A stretch of 64,000 nt of DNA, taken from positions 124,001 to 188,000 of the forward strand of contig CAADRB010000017.1 of assembly GCA_900708905.1 (NCBI GenBank). The letters run 5' to 3'. How positions within the stretch are numbered: the stretch's first letter is position 1; every line of letters starts with the position of its first letter. Under the pieces are notes generated by a model that saw only the letters and a program-made list of their open reading frames with translations, was not told where the DNA came from and ran no database searches. This document shows positions 36,101 to 46,799 of this stretch, piece after piece. A program made the position numbers and the translations under genes. Origin of the DNA: Hymenolepis diminuta. Its lineage: Eukaryota > Platyhelminthes > Cestoda > Cyclophyllidea > Hymenolepididae.

Positions 36101-39100
36101 AAGGTTTTTCGATGTTGTGAGCAGTAATGAGGAAGGGACACATCACGACTCCTCCATTTTTTCTACAGGGCCTCAGAGTTAATGCAGATACAGATACAGA
36201 AGTCTATGTGGAGACACTTAAAACCGTTGTTGTCAAGCCGCCCTGGATAGACAGCGTAGCCAATGGAGGAAAACCCCATATCTTCCAACATGATTCGGCT
36301 CTATCCATAAAACTCTGAGTATCCAGAATTGGATGGTCGAGAATTTTCATCATCATGTCACACCAAACTTCTTACTATTGCCTCCTAACTCACCAGACCT
36401 TAATCCTTTCGATTATTACGTATGGAACGGGTGTGGGGCGAGGCGAAGCGTGGTTGAAAAGGATGTTAATAAGCATGTCCATAACAACACCTGATGAAAG
36501 CTTGCAGTCAGTTGCTTTCGGTGTGGAATTGGGTGGATGATAGAAGCCGAGGAAGGATATATGGAATAAAATCTAGATTAATAGGTATTATGTTTATTTG
36601 TTTTGTTACAAGAAATTGTAAGTTTCAACCACTGAAAGTCTTATTTTCTGTTTTTCTAGGAGTGCGTAAGGTGCTCTTAGATGCCTTACGCACCCTGTAG
36701 TTCTTTAGACCTGCGTTATGCTTTTAATTTCGGAAGTCCAAAATAAAGACGAAAGCAGGAATTTGATAGGAACTATAAATCAGGTTGCCATCTTGTAGCT
36801 AAAAGAAATTTGTAAACCGGTTCTTGATCTTTTTTGTTTTTGGTTTTTTTGTGAAAAATATTGGTTTATGCATCATTTGTTTGTATCTATTTCTCATAAA
36901 AAGTTAGTTATTAACGTGTCCGACATTAAAACAGTACGAATCCATTCATCCTGACTAATGCGTTTGTTCTTGCAGCAGGTAGAATTCATAAGAAAAGCCT
37001 TATTTCTATCGTTATATAGTACTTGAGTTCGATTCTTTTCAGAAACTATCTAGTGATAAATGCATATTATACAAACTACGACGATTATTTGACAAAAAAC
37101 TTTTATTTTGAGTGGCTGGTTTTGGTTAACTGCCAATTGGTTGGATTATTTTTGTCTGCACTCCCTTTTTATTACAACTTATTTCGACATGAGGCTAATT
37201 ATAAGGTTGGACAGTTTGCTGTTAGCTTAAATTGGGTCATTAGGAAAAATATGAATATGGGGAAATCTAATAGCAGTGATGTTGAATAAAAATGAATAAT
37301 TTTAATTCAAGAAAAATTGTTCATAAAATTTGGCAAATTTTCTGAGCAAAGCCTACCATTAAGGTAGTTACGTGATATTATTGAGTTCTGGCTTTTGTAG
37401 GCTATTTAGGTAAAAACAAGTAATAATGCGTGTAGCTGAATATAGAAAACAAAAAAGTGTAAATAGATCAGTATTGTATTGATTGCGATTAGAACAGACC
37501 AAAAGAAGTGTGTATGTATTCAAGTGTTCTAACTACTTGTCGCTATAACGTAATAAACTAGACGTTCCGGTAGTAATCTCGCAGAATCTAAACCAATCTA
37601 GTAAACTCAGTAATATAACAACTTAATACGGAAGCCAATAACCCACGGCAGAACACAAGGAACGTTATGGTAAACACGCGTGTACTAACGAAACTCAACT
37701 CAATCGTTATTGGTTTAAACAAATAGGGATAATTACGAAGTGCCTTATCCGTGGGGAATTAAGAAAAAATATCATTTTTATGAAGAAATATTGGGAGGGG
37801 GGNNNNNNNNNNNNNNNNNNNNNNNNNNNNNCATTTCTTCCAGTACTTACATTATAATTTTACTATATCGGCAGTTGTGAAGCAAATAGATAGTAATTAA
37901 GTAATCGATAAGCATTAAGAAGAATGCAGCGAGTAAGTTAATTAGGTTAATTTAATGAATTAACGTCATTGTAGAAGTTGAAGTTCATGGATTCTCTTAC
38001 AAGGCATTGCTCATTGCTTGTTTTTTGCTTAAACTTAGGTTTTCACGCACAATTAACATCACATTTGGAGGAATTGCTGCGTAATTTTAATATTCTCTAT
38101 GTTAGAAAAAGGACTTCTTCTTTTGCCCGACTGTAGCGAATTTTAGATGGGTCATGTTTGTCAAAAATATCCCTATTTTAAAATGAACGTTTGATATTTC
38201 TCAGCTTTCTTTAGTATGATTTTGATCATGTAAAAGACTAATTTTTTAACAAAATCCTCCAGTTCCCAAGTATCATTCTGTCGTCATTTTTATCGTCGGG
38301 CGTAATTTTTTTCTAATTAAATCAATGTGGCTTATTACTGTTTACATCGATTATCATCTGAATTAATTCAAAATTTTACTCAAATTACAAACGAGTATAT
38401 AGTCATCCTTGTCATTATTGGAAAGAGACGTAGTAAATATTCTATCTCGCATAGAATACCTGCTTGAATCTTATACAAATTATTGACGCGGTTTGCTAGG
38501 TCGCAGCATAATGAATTACGTTCTTTATAATAGGACAAAAAGATACCATAACATATAGATGCTTTCCTCTGCAATTTCCTCCTATTCAAGTTAACAAACC
38601 ACTTAGATGGCACCCCTCTCTGACCTTTACTGCACTATAATTTTCTACTCGTTTTTTTTTCTTTTCTACTCTTACCTACCCCTCATCAACCTCTCTGTCG
38701 CAAAACATCAATATTTTGATTTCATTGTTGAGTTTCATCAATCGTCACGATAAGGGCGTGTGTACAAATATACCATACCCTATGCCAACTTTTAATGGGT
38801 TTCATTTTTCAGTTCTATTTAGTAGCAATATGGAGTCCTATTTGACATATGCAGATGAATGGTTACAATGGAGTCCCTAACCCTATTTTGGGGATTTATA
38901 AAATTTGAAAACTCCCAACATCTACTGTAATGGTTCCATCCAGTGTACCATTTTTTTCTCTCTTTAGTTTGATGGATTTAACCATGTATCTCGCTTCACT
39001 TATTTACTCTTAATAGAATTAGCAAAGTATAACCTAGATGCAATTTGTGAGAAATAGACAAGTCTGGCTAAATTATTACTCTTCTAACTTCTGCAATCTG

Positions 39101-42100
39101 TGAACAAGGTAGGATGGAGACGGAGGGTACTGTTTGTATACTTACATTCAAGGAGAGAATTTGTAACTGGTTGCGAGAAGGATGTACCAGTTGAACAGTA
39201 ATTCATAGACAATAGGGTGAGGTTTAACAACTGGGGCGGTTGATTAGCAACCTAAAGGAATGGTTATCAGTGGCCATGTAGCAAAAATCTAAAAAAAAAC
39301 ACGTAAGTGCTATTAATTCAGAATGTGTTTCATATTTGTTTACTTTGATGCAAGAAACCCATTTGGAAATGGCCTTTAAATCGGAAATCGGTTTGCGTAT
39401 TTAAAATCGGAAAGGTCAACACAGTTGTTATATTTTAACATAGTATGAATGTTGGAGATGGTTTCTAAAATGAAATTTTATTATAATAAAATTTTCTTGT
39501 TTATTATCAGCATTGGTTTAACTCACGTCAATACCTCCAATCGGAAGAATTAGTAAAAAGATGAGCTTTACTTAACACCAAAATTGCAGATAAGCTCCTT
39601 GTTTAGCTTAAGGCTTTTTTAACACTAGATTGCACTTGATGTGAATTTTTTAAGAATGTCTTCATATTTCAGTTTTTTTCTTCTGGTGAGTTTTAAATCC
39701 GTGAATGATGTCTTTATTTTTTATCAGGTTTATTTTAATTGAATTTAAAATTTTTGAGAAATCTCACTCAATGTCAAATCTTTTAAGTACAATATCTTCC
39801 TTTAAGTATTTTGAATGACAAAATCCCTTGCCTTTTATCGGTCAAGTGTATTTTCTTTCTCGTGCTAACTTGCAATATTTGATAGTACATTTCTTCTAGA
39901 CTTGCTTGATCTGGTACCCTCCGTATTTCTATACATTTTCCACATGTATTATTGATCATTCCAAAGCCTATAAAATACAATTTGAACGAAAAGTTACTTT
40001 ATTGTCTCCCAGAATACCTAGTCTACTAGACAAGGCGATGTAAAGATTAGTGGTATAGTCATTTAATAACATTATATATTCTATTGATGGCTTTGTTTTC
40101 ACATGGTATGGGCGATTTATGAGTTTATCCCTAGGTTCCTGAATAAATTCGTCCCCTCGACGTTTAGAGCTTATTGTCCAGTTAATTTAGCTGAATGGTT
40201 GTTGATGCTATCTCGACACGTACCTTTTTCCAGGTTTATAAGTTTTACCGGGATTTCTACTTCGTCTAACAGTCTGGCATTAATTGCAATTCAGACAGCA
40301 TGCGAAGTTTGGTATGACGAAATCAACGTCATTCATTTCGGAAGGCATCTGTCATATTTTCTACCTTGTCACTTCAATGCAAAACTAGGCTTGCGATGGA
40401 AATGAGAATACATGTTAAATCACTACTTTTCCTAGCTGCTGCAAATTTCTTTACAACAAGATAAGAAATGAAACAGATATTTTTACGAATACAAGTGTAT
40501 GTTCTTATAGCTAATAAATTTGAAAGAATCTATATCTGTTGGTGCCATCTGTTCGTTTAATCAGAGGAAGGGCAAGGATCATAACTCGGCATCCTACCTT
40601 TAGAAAAGACAAGAGTAATATGAGATAGAACATTTTATGCCCAATGTTATTCATCAAGGTTGATGATTGTGTTGATAGTGTATATACAATTTAATTAATC
40701 ACTCTGGGTGATTAATTAAACTTTTTTTTAGGAAAATAGAACTAATATGTGTGCATTGCTCATGGATGGTTTTCTGTCCTTTGTGAGATTAAATATTACA
40801 GGATTTTCAGCTTTTTAGCCATCTTTCTGAATAAACTCTTACTGAACTTTTTTTGAAAAATGAACACGACCTCTTCGGTGGGGCATTTGTGGAGAAATTG
40901 GCCCCAATATATTGATCCATCTGAATAGCAGATAAATAATGTAAAATTAATCAAACCAGGAAGATATTCGCCCAATATCTGGAGGAATTGTGAATCAAGA
41001 TGGCGAGATTCTGTAGTGAATTAATATGTTTATAATAGTATTGGGATCACAAACTTAATCACACTGTCCTAGATTACTGACACATGCTAGGCAAGTTTTT
41101 GAACAGTTGGTTGGTTGGTCAAACGAAACAAATATTTAATACTGGCATTTCGGATGAATCGTCCTTCTGACTCTTCTGCCTCTGTTTGGGTTCCAATTTT
41201 ACGCTAACTCTACTTCTCTTTATTATACATTTATGTATTATCTATAAGGTGGTTGAGAAGTCACTCTCTCATTTCTAAATCAAATAATTTAATCGATAAT
41301 TAGTGTCTTTCATAAAATGGGACATAGCCAAAACACACAACATGTGATTTTATTTGAAATTCGAATTGCACTCGAGCATTCGCTTGTTATTTCTTAAACC
41401 ACTTGGGACTTTAGGTTTTATTACCTGAGTTTCGTATAGTAGGCCTTGATTGTCTATTTATTGATTTGAGCTTGTAATTCTGTAATAATCCATCAAAATC
41501 TTGGTACTTTTTCCGAATCTCGCAGTGTGCAAGTTATTTGTCACCTTCCTGAAAATATCAATCACCGTACCTTTCAATTATAAACGACTACAATACTTGA
41601 AATTTTCACTTCATAATGATTATACTTGCATTTCCTTTATAATTTCCCATCTATATCTAAGAGTTTGGTCAAGTTAGTTGTAAAAGGAATCGTTTTCCCC
41701 TTTTCTGTTTTCCAATTTGTTTGTCCTTAATCTTGCATTTTACGAACCCGACACAGCAAAAGAAAGTATACATTCAGAATTGATCACTGTAAGAGATTTG
41801 CTGGTAGTTGAAGAATCTTTAGCTCAGGTCAGTGAGTCACAGTATTATTATAAAAGAGATGAGATAGTTTTCACCGAAACTTCTGCTAATGATACAATTA
41901 AAAGTTTTACATATGGATGGATGGATATTAGTCACTAATGGGATCAAGTAATATTGGACTTTAATTTATCCGGTTTTATGAAAATGGAAGCTACTTGTAA
42001 TTCCCTAATGAACATGAAAAATTCGCCACACTTTCAAAAAGCTTGATCTCCCGTCGTTCATTATGTATATACGTAGTAGATGTTTCAATTTCCACTCAGT

Positions 42101-44744
42101 TAATTTGGGATTGTTGATTGGTTAACGTTATTAATACCTCTTCATCTATTGAAAGACACCCTAAGTTTATTAGCACAAAACTACCAATCAATAAGAATGA
42201 GGGAGTAATTATATTTAAGTGTGTTTCTACACGCGCCGTCACAGCATTGAGACTCGCAACTCCTTATTGTCTCGAATTAGTAATTGTTGATTAGCCTCTG
42301 GTCATACCGAAAAGTCCTTAATTTTTGCAGGTGCCGTCGGGAAATCTTTTTCTGTCTCTCCTAACAGTAACCATATGTAATTATATATATAAATATAAAC
42401 GGCGTACTTATGTTTGTTTTATTCCCTCTCCACTCTCTTCCTCGTTCTAGAAGTCCCTTCTACTTTCCTGATCAAGTTAGACTTTGGAATATCTCCTTAC
42501 AATACTAATGATCCCCCTAAAGGCTATCAGGACACAATAGCTGCTATAACGTAACAAACTAGAAGTCCTGGTAGTAATCTCGCAGACTAACCAGTCTAGA
42601 AAACTCGGTAATATATCAACTTAACACAGACGCCAATAACCCACGGCAGAACACAAGGAACGTTATTGGCAAACACAAGTGTACTAACGAAATTTAACTC
42701 AAGAAGGAATAGAAGGAATATTGTGAGCGAGGGAAAATAATAACTACTTCTAGCGATAACCTCTTCAAATCAGACGATTAAGAGTTGTATAATGATCAAG
42801 GGTAAGGAATAAGGGAAAATTTGGGAGAACAAGAGGTAAGTGCCAATACTGTGTGAGCAGAAACGAGATAATGATGAAGAGACCAAATTACGGTAAATTT
42901 GATTATTTTGCATTCTTTATTCGTCTCAGGAACAACCAATTGAAGACATCTGGCTATTAGTACTGCGTAGTTGCATGAGTCATCATGTGTGCTCGGTTGA
43001 ATGATACAGCTCAATTCGATAGGAAAATCGCGTATTCCATCGTCACTCTATTTATCAACATTAGCCAATAGAATTTTTCATTCTGTTCACTATAAACGAG
43101 TATTACATCCGCGACTACTGACTGCGCTCAATTTGTTTTTCGGGTTTTATATATAGTATCTACTTAACTCTGTTGCATATTTTATGTATGAAGAAATTGC
43201 TAACTTCATAGGACAGAATTATGGTTTTCAGTCAAGGGGTTTTCTAATATTGCTTGTCCCCTCTAAGTGAACATAAAGATTTGACTTATGCTTAGTTTGC
43301 CTCTGTTCTAGAAGCCCCGATCCACTTGCCTTCCGGCCCGAGCAGTGACTGAGAAGGAGGCGTGTGTAGTTCCATCGGACTGCGGCCGTGTGGCCGACGG
43401 TCGCGCGGTGTGTCTGTTGCCAGCACCCCCAGACAACACCACACGCCTTGTTCGTATCGTCCACAATCGAGCTCGCTCCCCTGCCGTCCTCTTCCTAGGG
43501 CCCGTGGACGAACTCATGTCAGCTGTCCAGATTTCCGACTATGTGCCAAGGTGGCCACAAATCACCCCCTGTCGCCTTCCCTACATTATTACCACTTTCT
43601 GCAGGTGAGTTACTTATATTTTCTCAGACTTTGGAATTATATCATATTGAGTTTGCAGTTGGATTGCCTTAATTTTGCCTATAAATTGTCCGAACAATTA
43701 ATTTAATATCTTTCGGCGTAGTACTTAACTGGAGGTCGGACATCACAGGTTCGATGTCCAGTTCAGTCACTTGGATGGTTGTCCATGATATTAGCAGCAC
43801 GTTAAGATCATCCACGATTTTAATATAACAACTAGTAAAATTCATTCAAGGTAAATTTTAGATTCTATTTTCACGGTTTTTACTTAAACCACGATCACTA
43901 AAACGTTCCTTGATGGATTAACATTCCTCATTTTAGTAGTCGCTAATATCAAATCAATATAATTTATATTTACGAGCCTCTTCTCTTGGTCTTCATTGGT
44001 TAATTCAATGATACAGTTGCATGTATTCCCTTCCTGCAGTGTTTGGAACAAAAAGACGTATATTTCTATTTTAAACATTTGCTAGTCAGATTTAAGAAAC
44101 TAATGTTTTCTCAAAACTTGTATTTTACAAGACACTTTGGTTTCAGAAAATGAGTGTTAAGCTGGGAGCCTATTTGTTGTAAAAATGACGGTTATGAAAC
44201 TATTGTAATAATGGAGAATTTATTTATAATTGATATGAATCAGTCCCGTAGGTAACTGGGATTCTATCCAAATTTATTGAGTAAAAGTGTATGAGTACAA
44301 TATTGAGCGCTGTTATCCATGTCCCCGGGCGTTGATGTGCTGCTGAAGAGTACTTTGAGTAGAGACTCGGATTCCCTTCATTCCTGATGTTGACGACTGT
44401 TGATGAGCTGTCTCTTTGCTACAACTCAAAATCTGCTTCCATGGGTCATTAACTTGAAAAAAAATATTATGCAATTTACTCCACTAGACATAAATTATGA
44501 GACTATCTTGTTTTTTTTCTTTAGATATCTATTTTCCCTCTCTGGAGCATTAGTTCTCTTCAATGTTGTACCTTGTTACGCTCTTGACGGGCAAGGAATC
44601 TTCAAATCTCTCCTGGAATTGGCCCTTCCCTCATGCGTATGCTCCCGTCAGATACGCCGTCTCATATTCTCTACAACCCTCTGGCTTGGCACTAGTCTCG
44701 TCTTCCTCAACATCGCCCTTGCCCTCTGCTACCTCGTATTTTAA
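24104..44744 (+). CDS. MBTPS2: Membrane-bound transcription factor site-2 protease
   Basis: Zinc metalloprotease of the Golgi membrane that makes the intramembrane cut in SREBP- and ATF6-type factors after site-1 cleavage. Exons are 24104-24448, 24487-24837, 30227-30616, 43312-43604 and 44525-44744, all GT/AG and phase-consistent, giving 532 residues (human protein 519). The N-terminus (MLSSVSVAYFVGFWAFAYFM, later TNWFPWSLWFFAGTAFS) aligns with the two N-terminal membrane segments. The zinc motif HEAGH (residues 140-144) is intact, followed by IYPGAYVDI and AGVWHN. A Cys-rich luminal/PDZ-like region with a Gln-rich insert spans exons 3-4. The second catalytic motif NVVPCYALDG has its zinc-ligand Asp at about residue 481. 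The start is the first ATG in frame and matches the human N-terminus in register. Introns are 38, 5389, 12695 and 920 nt; the long ones are full of repeats. Possible poly(A) signals lie near 45142-45151. Confidence 0.95.
26495..26640 (+). repeat. SINE-like repeat, copy H (partial)
   Basis: GTCAGAGACCACAAAGTCGA, then CGCATCGGTATGCATC and a GACCAAT..TGTTGAT segment follow the head and body order of copy A. The 5' part of the head and the hammerhead-like tail are not recognisable. Confidence 0.4.
27835..28048 (-). repeat. SINE-like repeat, copy C
   Basis: Reverse orientation. The complement begins GGTGGCACAGCGACCAAC, then GTTTGCCAAGTC and ACGAGATCAATACCCATCG, like copy A. At the other end the plus strand reads TCCAAGCCCATTAGAAGCAG, a GCAG/CTGC hairpin and TATCCTG, matching the hammerhead-like strand of copies A and E with the first core box eroded. 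Confidence 0.5.
28750..28900 (-). repeat. SINE-like repeat, copy D
   Basis: Reverse orientation. The complement of 28800-28895 gives ACGCTTGCCAAGTAAGAGATC, related to the tRNA-like head. CTGATGA is present on the plus strand at 28755-28761, at the position expected for the hammerhead-like end, but the rest of that core is decayed. Confidence 0.42.
29471..29755. mobile_element. Short inverted-repeat element (MITE-like), copy 1
   Basis: Begins ACAAGGTGATTGAGAAGTA and ends with a degenerate inverse, TTTCAACGATCACTC. It is about 285 bp with no coding capacity. Termini resemble those at 41244-41572 and 59370-59598. Confidence 0.4.
30938..31140 (+). repeat. SINE-like repeat, copy B (best tRNA-like head)
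   Basis: TGGTGGCTCGACGGTTAACG gives a good A-box-like segment and GAGTCCGATGC a B-box-like segment at tRNA-like spacing. The last part, on the minus strand, starts CTGATGACTCC (31140-31130) and continues with TAGGA and CAACACTTATCTTGG, a decayed version of the hammerhead-like tail of copy A. Confidence 0.55.
32371..32622 (-). CDS. Hypothetical small ORF in tandem unit (83 aa)
   Basis: I do not recognise this protein. It starts MRPIYPPILSFFIFSWF, a hydrophobic segment that could act as a signal sequence, and contains PPYLGVPQFVKSRR, which parallels VSYLGEFEFTSLRK of the next unit. It lies antisense in the large intron of the site-2 protease gene. Without splice evidence it may be a decayed copy or chance. 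Confidence 0.2.
   Translation of the reverse strand: MRPIYPPILSFFIFSWFKRIIRKAFTKTLTTERESENQYAQFINLATSSHQSPPYLGVPQFVKSRRISQEVFCSIYSLQRYLV
32870..33172 (-). CDS. Hypothetical small secreted-type ORF in tandem unit (100 aa)
   Basis: Not recognised. It begins MDHRCIIYLSINLLIFSVV, a plausible signal peptide of about 23 residues, followed by a charged region with one Cys and YLGEFEFTSLRKE. The corresponding place in the neighbouring unit is also open, which is weak support for coding. It is nested antisense in an intron. The ORF end at 32870 is near a GTAAGA that could be a splice donor. Confidence 0.28.
   Translation of the reverse strand: MDHRCIIYLSINLLIFSVVINELATHAPQVVLENHIKSTCTKNTYIGYRVEGRGNRFIQLFSTFTQYKYPTAISVSYLGEFEFTSLRKEATLLVFSVLRW
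33331..35453. other. Intronic sequence with one direct repeat pair
   Basis: Part of the third intron of the site-2 protease gene. About 95 bp near 34166-34260 (TTTGCAGAAATGATC, TTTTATTGGTA, TATTATTTCACATC) recurs, diverged, near 34690-34790 (TTTGCGGAAATGTTC, TTTTATTGGTA, CTATTATTTCCCATC). An AT-only patch lies at 33918-33942. No exon is recognised. Confidence 0.4.
35454..36699 (+). mobile_element. Mariner-type DNA transposon, defective, copy 1
   Basis: Bounded by imperfect inverted ends: TACAGTGAACGTTAGGCATC on the left and, complemented, TACAGGGTGCGTAAGGCATC on the right, with TA at the edges. It contains a broken mariner transposase. The left end has lost about 50 bp relative to copy 2 (62449-63743). 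It is inserted in the third intron of the site-2 protease gene. Confidence 0.88.
35600..36540 (+). pseudogene. Mariner transposase pseudogene, copy 1
   Basis: Frames change repeatedly. Recognisable blocks are an N-terminal segment with LRTPEFVRG (about 35715), PTIMRTKFPPTVRFFDVVSS (about 36066-36125), then GLRVNADTDTEVYVETLK, WIDSVANGGKPHIFQHDSA with the second catalytic Asp (about 36290), and SPDLNPFDYYVW with the third Asp (about 36410). The second and third Asp are separated by 116 nt of intervening sequence, close to the spacing of DD37D-type mariners once a frame change is allowed for. Stops and frameshifts rule out an active enzyme. Confidence 0.82.
36700..37539. other. Intronic sequence, nothing recognised
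   Basis: Part of the third intron of the site-2 protease gene. The plus-strand ORF at 37023-37289 is hydrophobic and shows no splice context or recognisable family. Confidence 0.4.
37540..37802 (-). repeat. LTR, TGTTAG family, cut by an assembly gap
   Basis: Inverted copy beginning near CGCTATAACGTAATAAACTAG and including GGTAGTAATCTCGCAG and GAAATATTGGGAGGGG. The end expected at about 37827 falls inside the N run, so solo status and target duplication cannot be judged. Confidence 0.75.
37803..37831. other. Assembly gap (29 N)
   Basis: N run exactly at the G-rich distal end of an LTR copy. Confidence 0.99.
37832..41243. other. Intronic sequence, no feature recognised
   Basis: Continuation of the 12.7 kb intron. 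Short ORFs on both strands (for example 39783-39980 minus and 40103-40405 plus) lack family resemblance. A short perfect palindrome-like GATTAATTAA pair around 40694-40720 is the only local structure noted. Confidence 0.4.
41244..41572. mobile_element. Short inverted-repeat element (MITE-like), copy 2
   Basis: Starts ATAAGGTGGTTGAGAAGTC and ends ATATCAATCACCGTACC, an imperfect inverse. It shares TTTGAAATTCGAATTGCA and TTCGCTTG internally with 59462-59500. About 330 bp, non-coding. Confidence 0.5.
42542..42755 (-). repeat. LTR, TGTTAG family, internally deleted
   Basis: Begins TGCTATAACGTAACAAACTAG and carries GGTAGTAATCTCGCAG and CACGGCAGAACACAAGGAACG, as in the copy at 37540. About 70 bp covering the AATAAA and GATAAG region is missing before GAGCGAGGGAAAATAA. 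No clear target duplication. Confidence 0.75.
43723..43800 (+). repeat. tRNA-like fragment, possible SINE head
   Basis: CGGCGTAGTACTTAACTGG and CAGGTTCGATGTCC have A-box- and B-box-like form at roughly tRNA spacing. It does not fold into a convincing cloverleaf and differs from the main SINE-like family. It sits in the last intron of the site-2 protease gene. Confidence 0.25.
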
Positions 44745-46799
44745 ATGTGGTTGCCCTTTCTCCCGTACTTCCGTCTCGCCGCCCACCGATATTTCCCACC
44801 ACCCACATTCTTTGTAATGTCAACTTCACACATTTCTTTATACACTTCTTTATCCTATTTGGTCTCTGTCCTTTTTTACTTATCATAACAAATGTATATT
44901 TGTATGGAGAGTTATAACCTCGACTAAATATTAATCTTGGTGACAGTTTGTGCAGGATAAATCTTGAATTCTCTATCTTGCAAATGGTGTTATAATATTT
45001 TAGTGGGTAAAGCTAGTTATTGTCGCCTCTAAGTGATCATGTTATTAATTTAATTGCTATTAATATTGTTTATTGATGAATCTCGATCATCCGGTGAGAA
45101 AATCAATCTTCAAATGCTTAAATTAATAATTATAAAATACTAATAAATAAAGGACAATAACATTTAGATTACAAAAAATTTGTTTATTGTTTTGTGGTCA
45201 TGAGGGAATCTGCAGCGAAGTACGAATTAGTGCCGCATAGCAGTTCATGCTTAGGTCGAACGAAATTAGGCTTAAATATGGTGCCTATGAGGCATGTGGG
45301 ATTTCGCTCTATCGTATTCAACGACTAGAAGGCCTTATCAGTAGTTTTTATATAACAAATGGTTATATCTGTAGATTTATTAAAATTGGATGGATATAAT
45401 GTTTTAGTAGAAGAAATTCCACTTGTCAGAGATGTATTAGAAATCTGGATGATGGACGAGAAAATGTACACCTGTAACATAAAGGATCTAAATTTCGGTA
45501 ACATTGTTTATAATAAATAATGCAAGGCGGTGACGGATATTTAGATATAAAGGCTAAGGAAATCCATCAGAAAATTAGAGATTCTTTCCAGGATTGTACT
45601 GAAAATTAATCAAAGTGTAATTTATTTCGACAAAACGATATTTATTTTCAATGAAATACGTTTCTTAAGGCAGGTCTGTATTTTTTTATTTTTACTGAGT
45701 CTAACTGATTGCCAAATTGATCAGTTAATATTTGCATAATAATTACGATTTGGGCAAAGGATGTATAATTTTGAATAGTGCAGCTGCAAATGGGGCGAAA
45801 AGTAAAACACGAAGATTTCTTTCCTGAATTCAGGTAATCCCGAGTTACAATTTGGACCTCTCTGTCATTACCAAATTCAAGATACCCGAGAAATTAGTTT
45901 CTGCCAATGATTAGCTCTCGCGACAGTTCAGTAATTTTCACAAACGGAGATTCGAATTCATTTGTAATTTCGTTGTCGAAACTGCCTGATGTCAGAAGGA
46001 GTTGGACATCTGAAATGGAACAAGTCGGTCGGGTTAATCTCATTTACATTCTACATTCCTCTATCCCTAGATCTATGAAACCGGCTAAAACATTCTATTT
46101 TCACAGAGCTCAATAAGTTGTGTTCCAAGCATATAAACGGCACTTAATATATGACATTATTCTTTTTGTTAATGAGTAAACATCATCAGTATATAATGTC
46201 ATAGCACATTTGCATTTTCACCAATCTTTTACATATTAAAAATTAGTTTGCTAAGCTAATCTTACTCCCTTTTAATGCGGTCATTTGCATTGTATTTACA
46301 AGCTCAATTTAAGTACCCATAAAATTATAATGTAATAATTTGAGCATGATGAATAATCTGGCCTGATAATAAGAATGAAGCATGAGAAATATTAAAATTG
46401 TAGAACATGCACTTTTTATTTTCCCATGATTTTAAAGGATATTTTAGAAAAAAATTGAAATTGCAAAGCCAGAATATCATAGAAATTTTCAAAAGTTGTA
46501 TTTTAGAGAAATTTTAGAAAAGGCAAATTCTTTTTAAACATATATCATCAAAATGGATACATTTCGAGCTTCTATATCTTCCGACTTAGAAATGTGCACA
46601 AAAACAACCTAAGAAATTAAACATTAGTACAATTTTAAATGTGCTAATTATTTTAATTATTATTACGAGTTACACAATTCTAACATTATTTGATTTTGAA
46701 GTATTATGTTGAGGCGCGTGATTGCCTATTCAGATTGTTTAATGGTACTAATTCAACATCTTTTAAATCCGGTAGTAACTTTGTAATTCTTTTGGAGTG
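44745..46799. other. Intergenic between the site-2 protease and LAMP genes
   Basis: Contains the likely 3' end of the protease transcript (AATAAATAAA at 45142-45151). No other gene or repeat is supported. Confidence 0.45.

Noticed and set aside
41717..41938. ORF with acidic, non-repetitive composition in the large intron
   Set aside because: It looks protein-like, but no family match or supporting exon was found, and the site-2 protease needs no extra exon here.
43228..43706. Several overlapping ORFs on both strands
   Set aside because: They overlap exon 4 of the site-2 protease, whose own frame continues the protein with correct splice phase.
43723..43800. A functional tRNA gene
   Set aside because: A- and B-box-like words are present but the arms do not pair as a cloverleaf; kept only as a possible SINE head.
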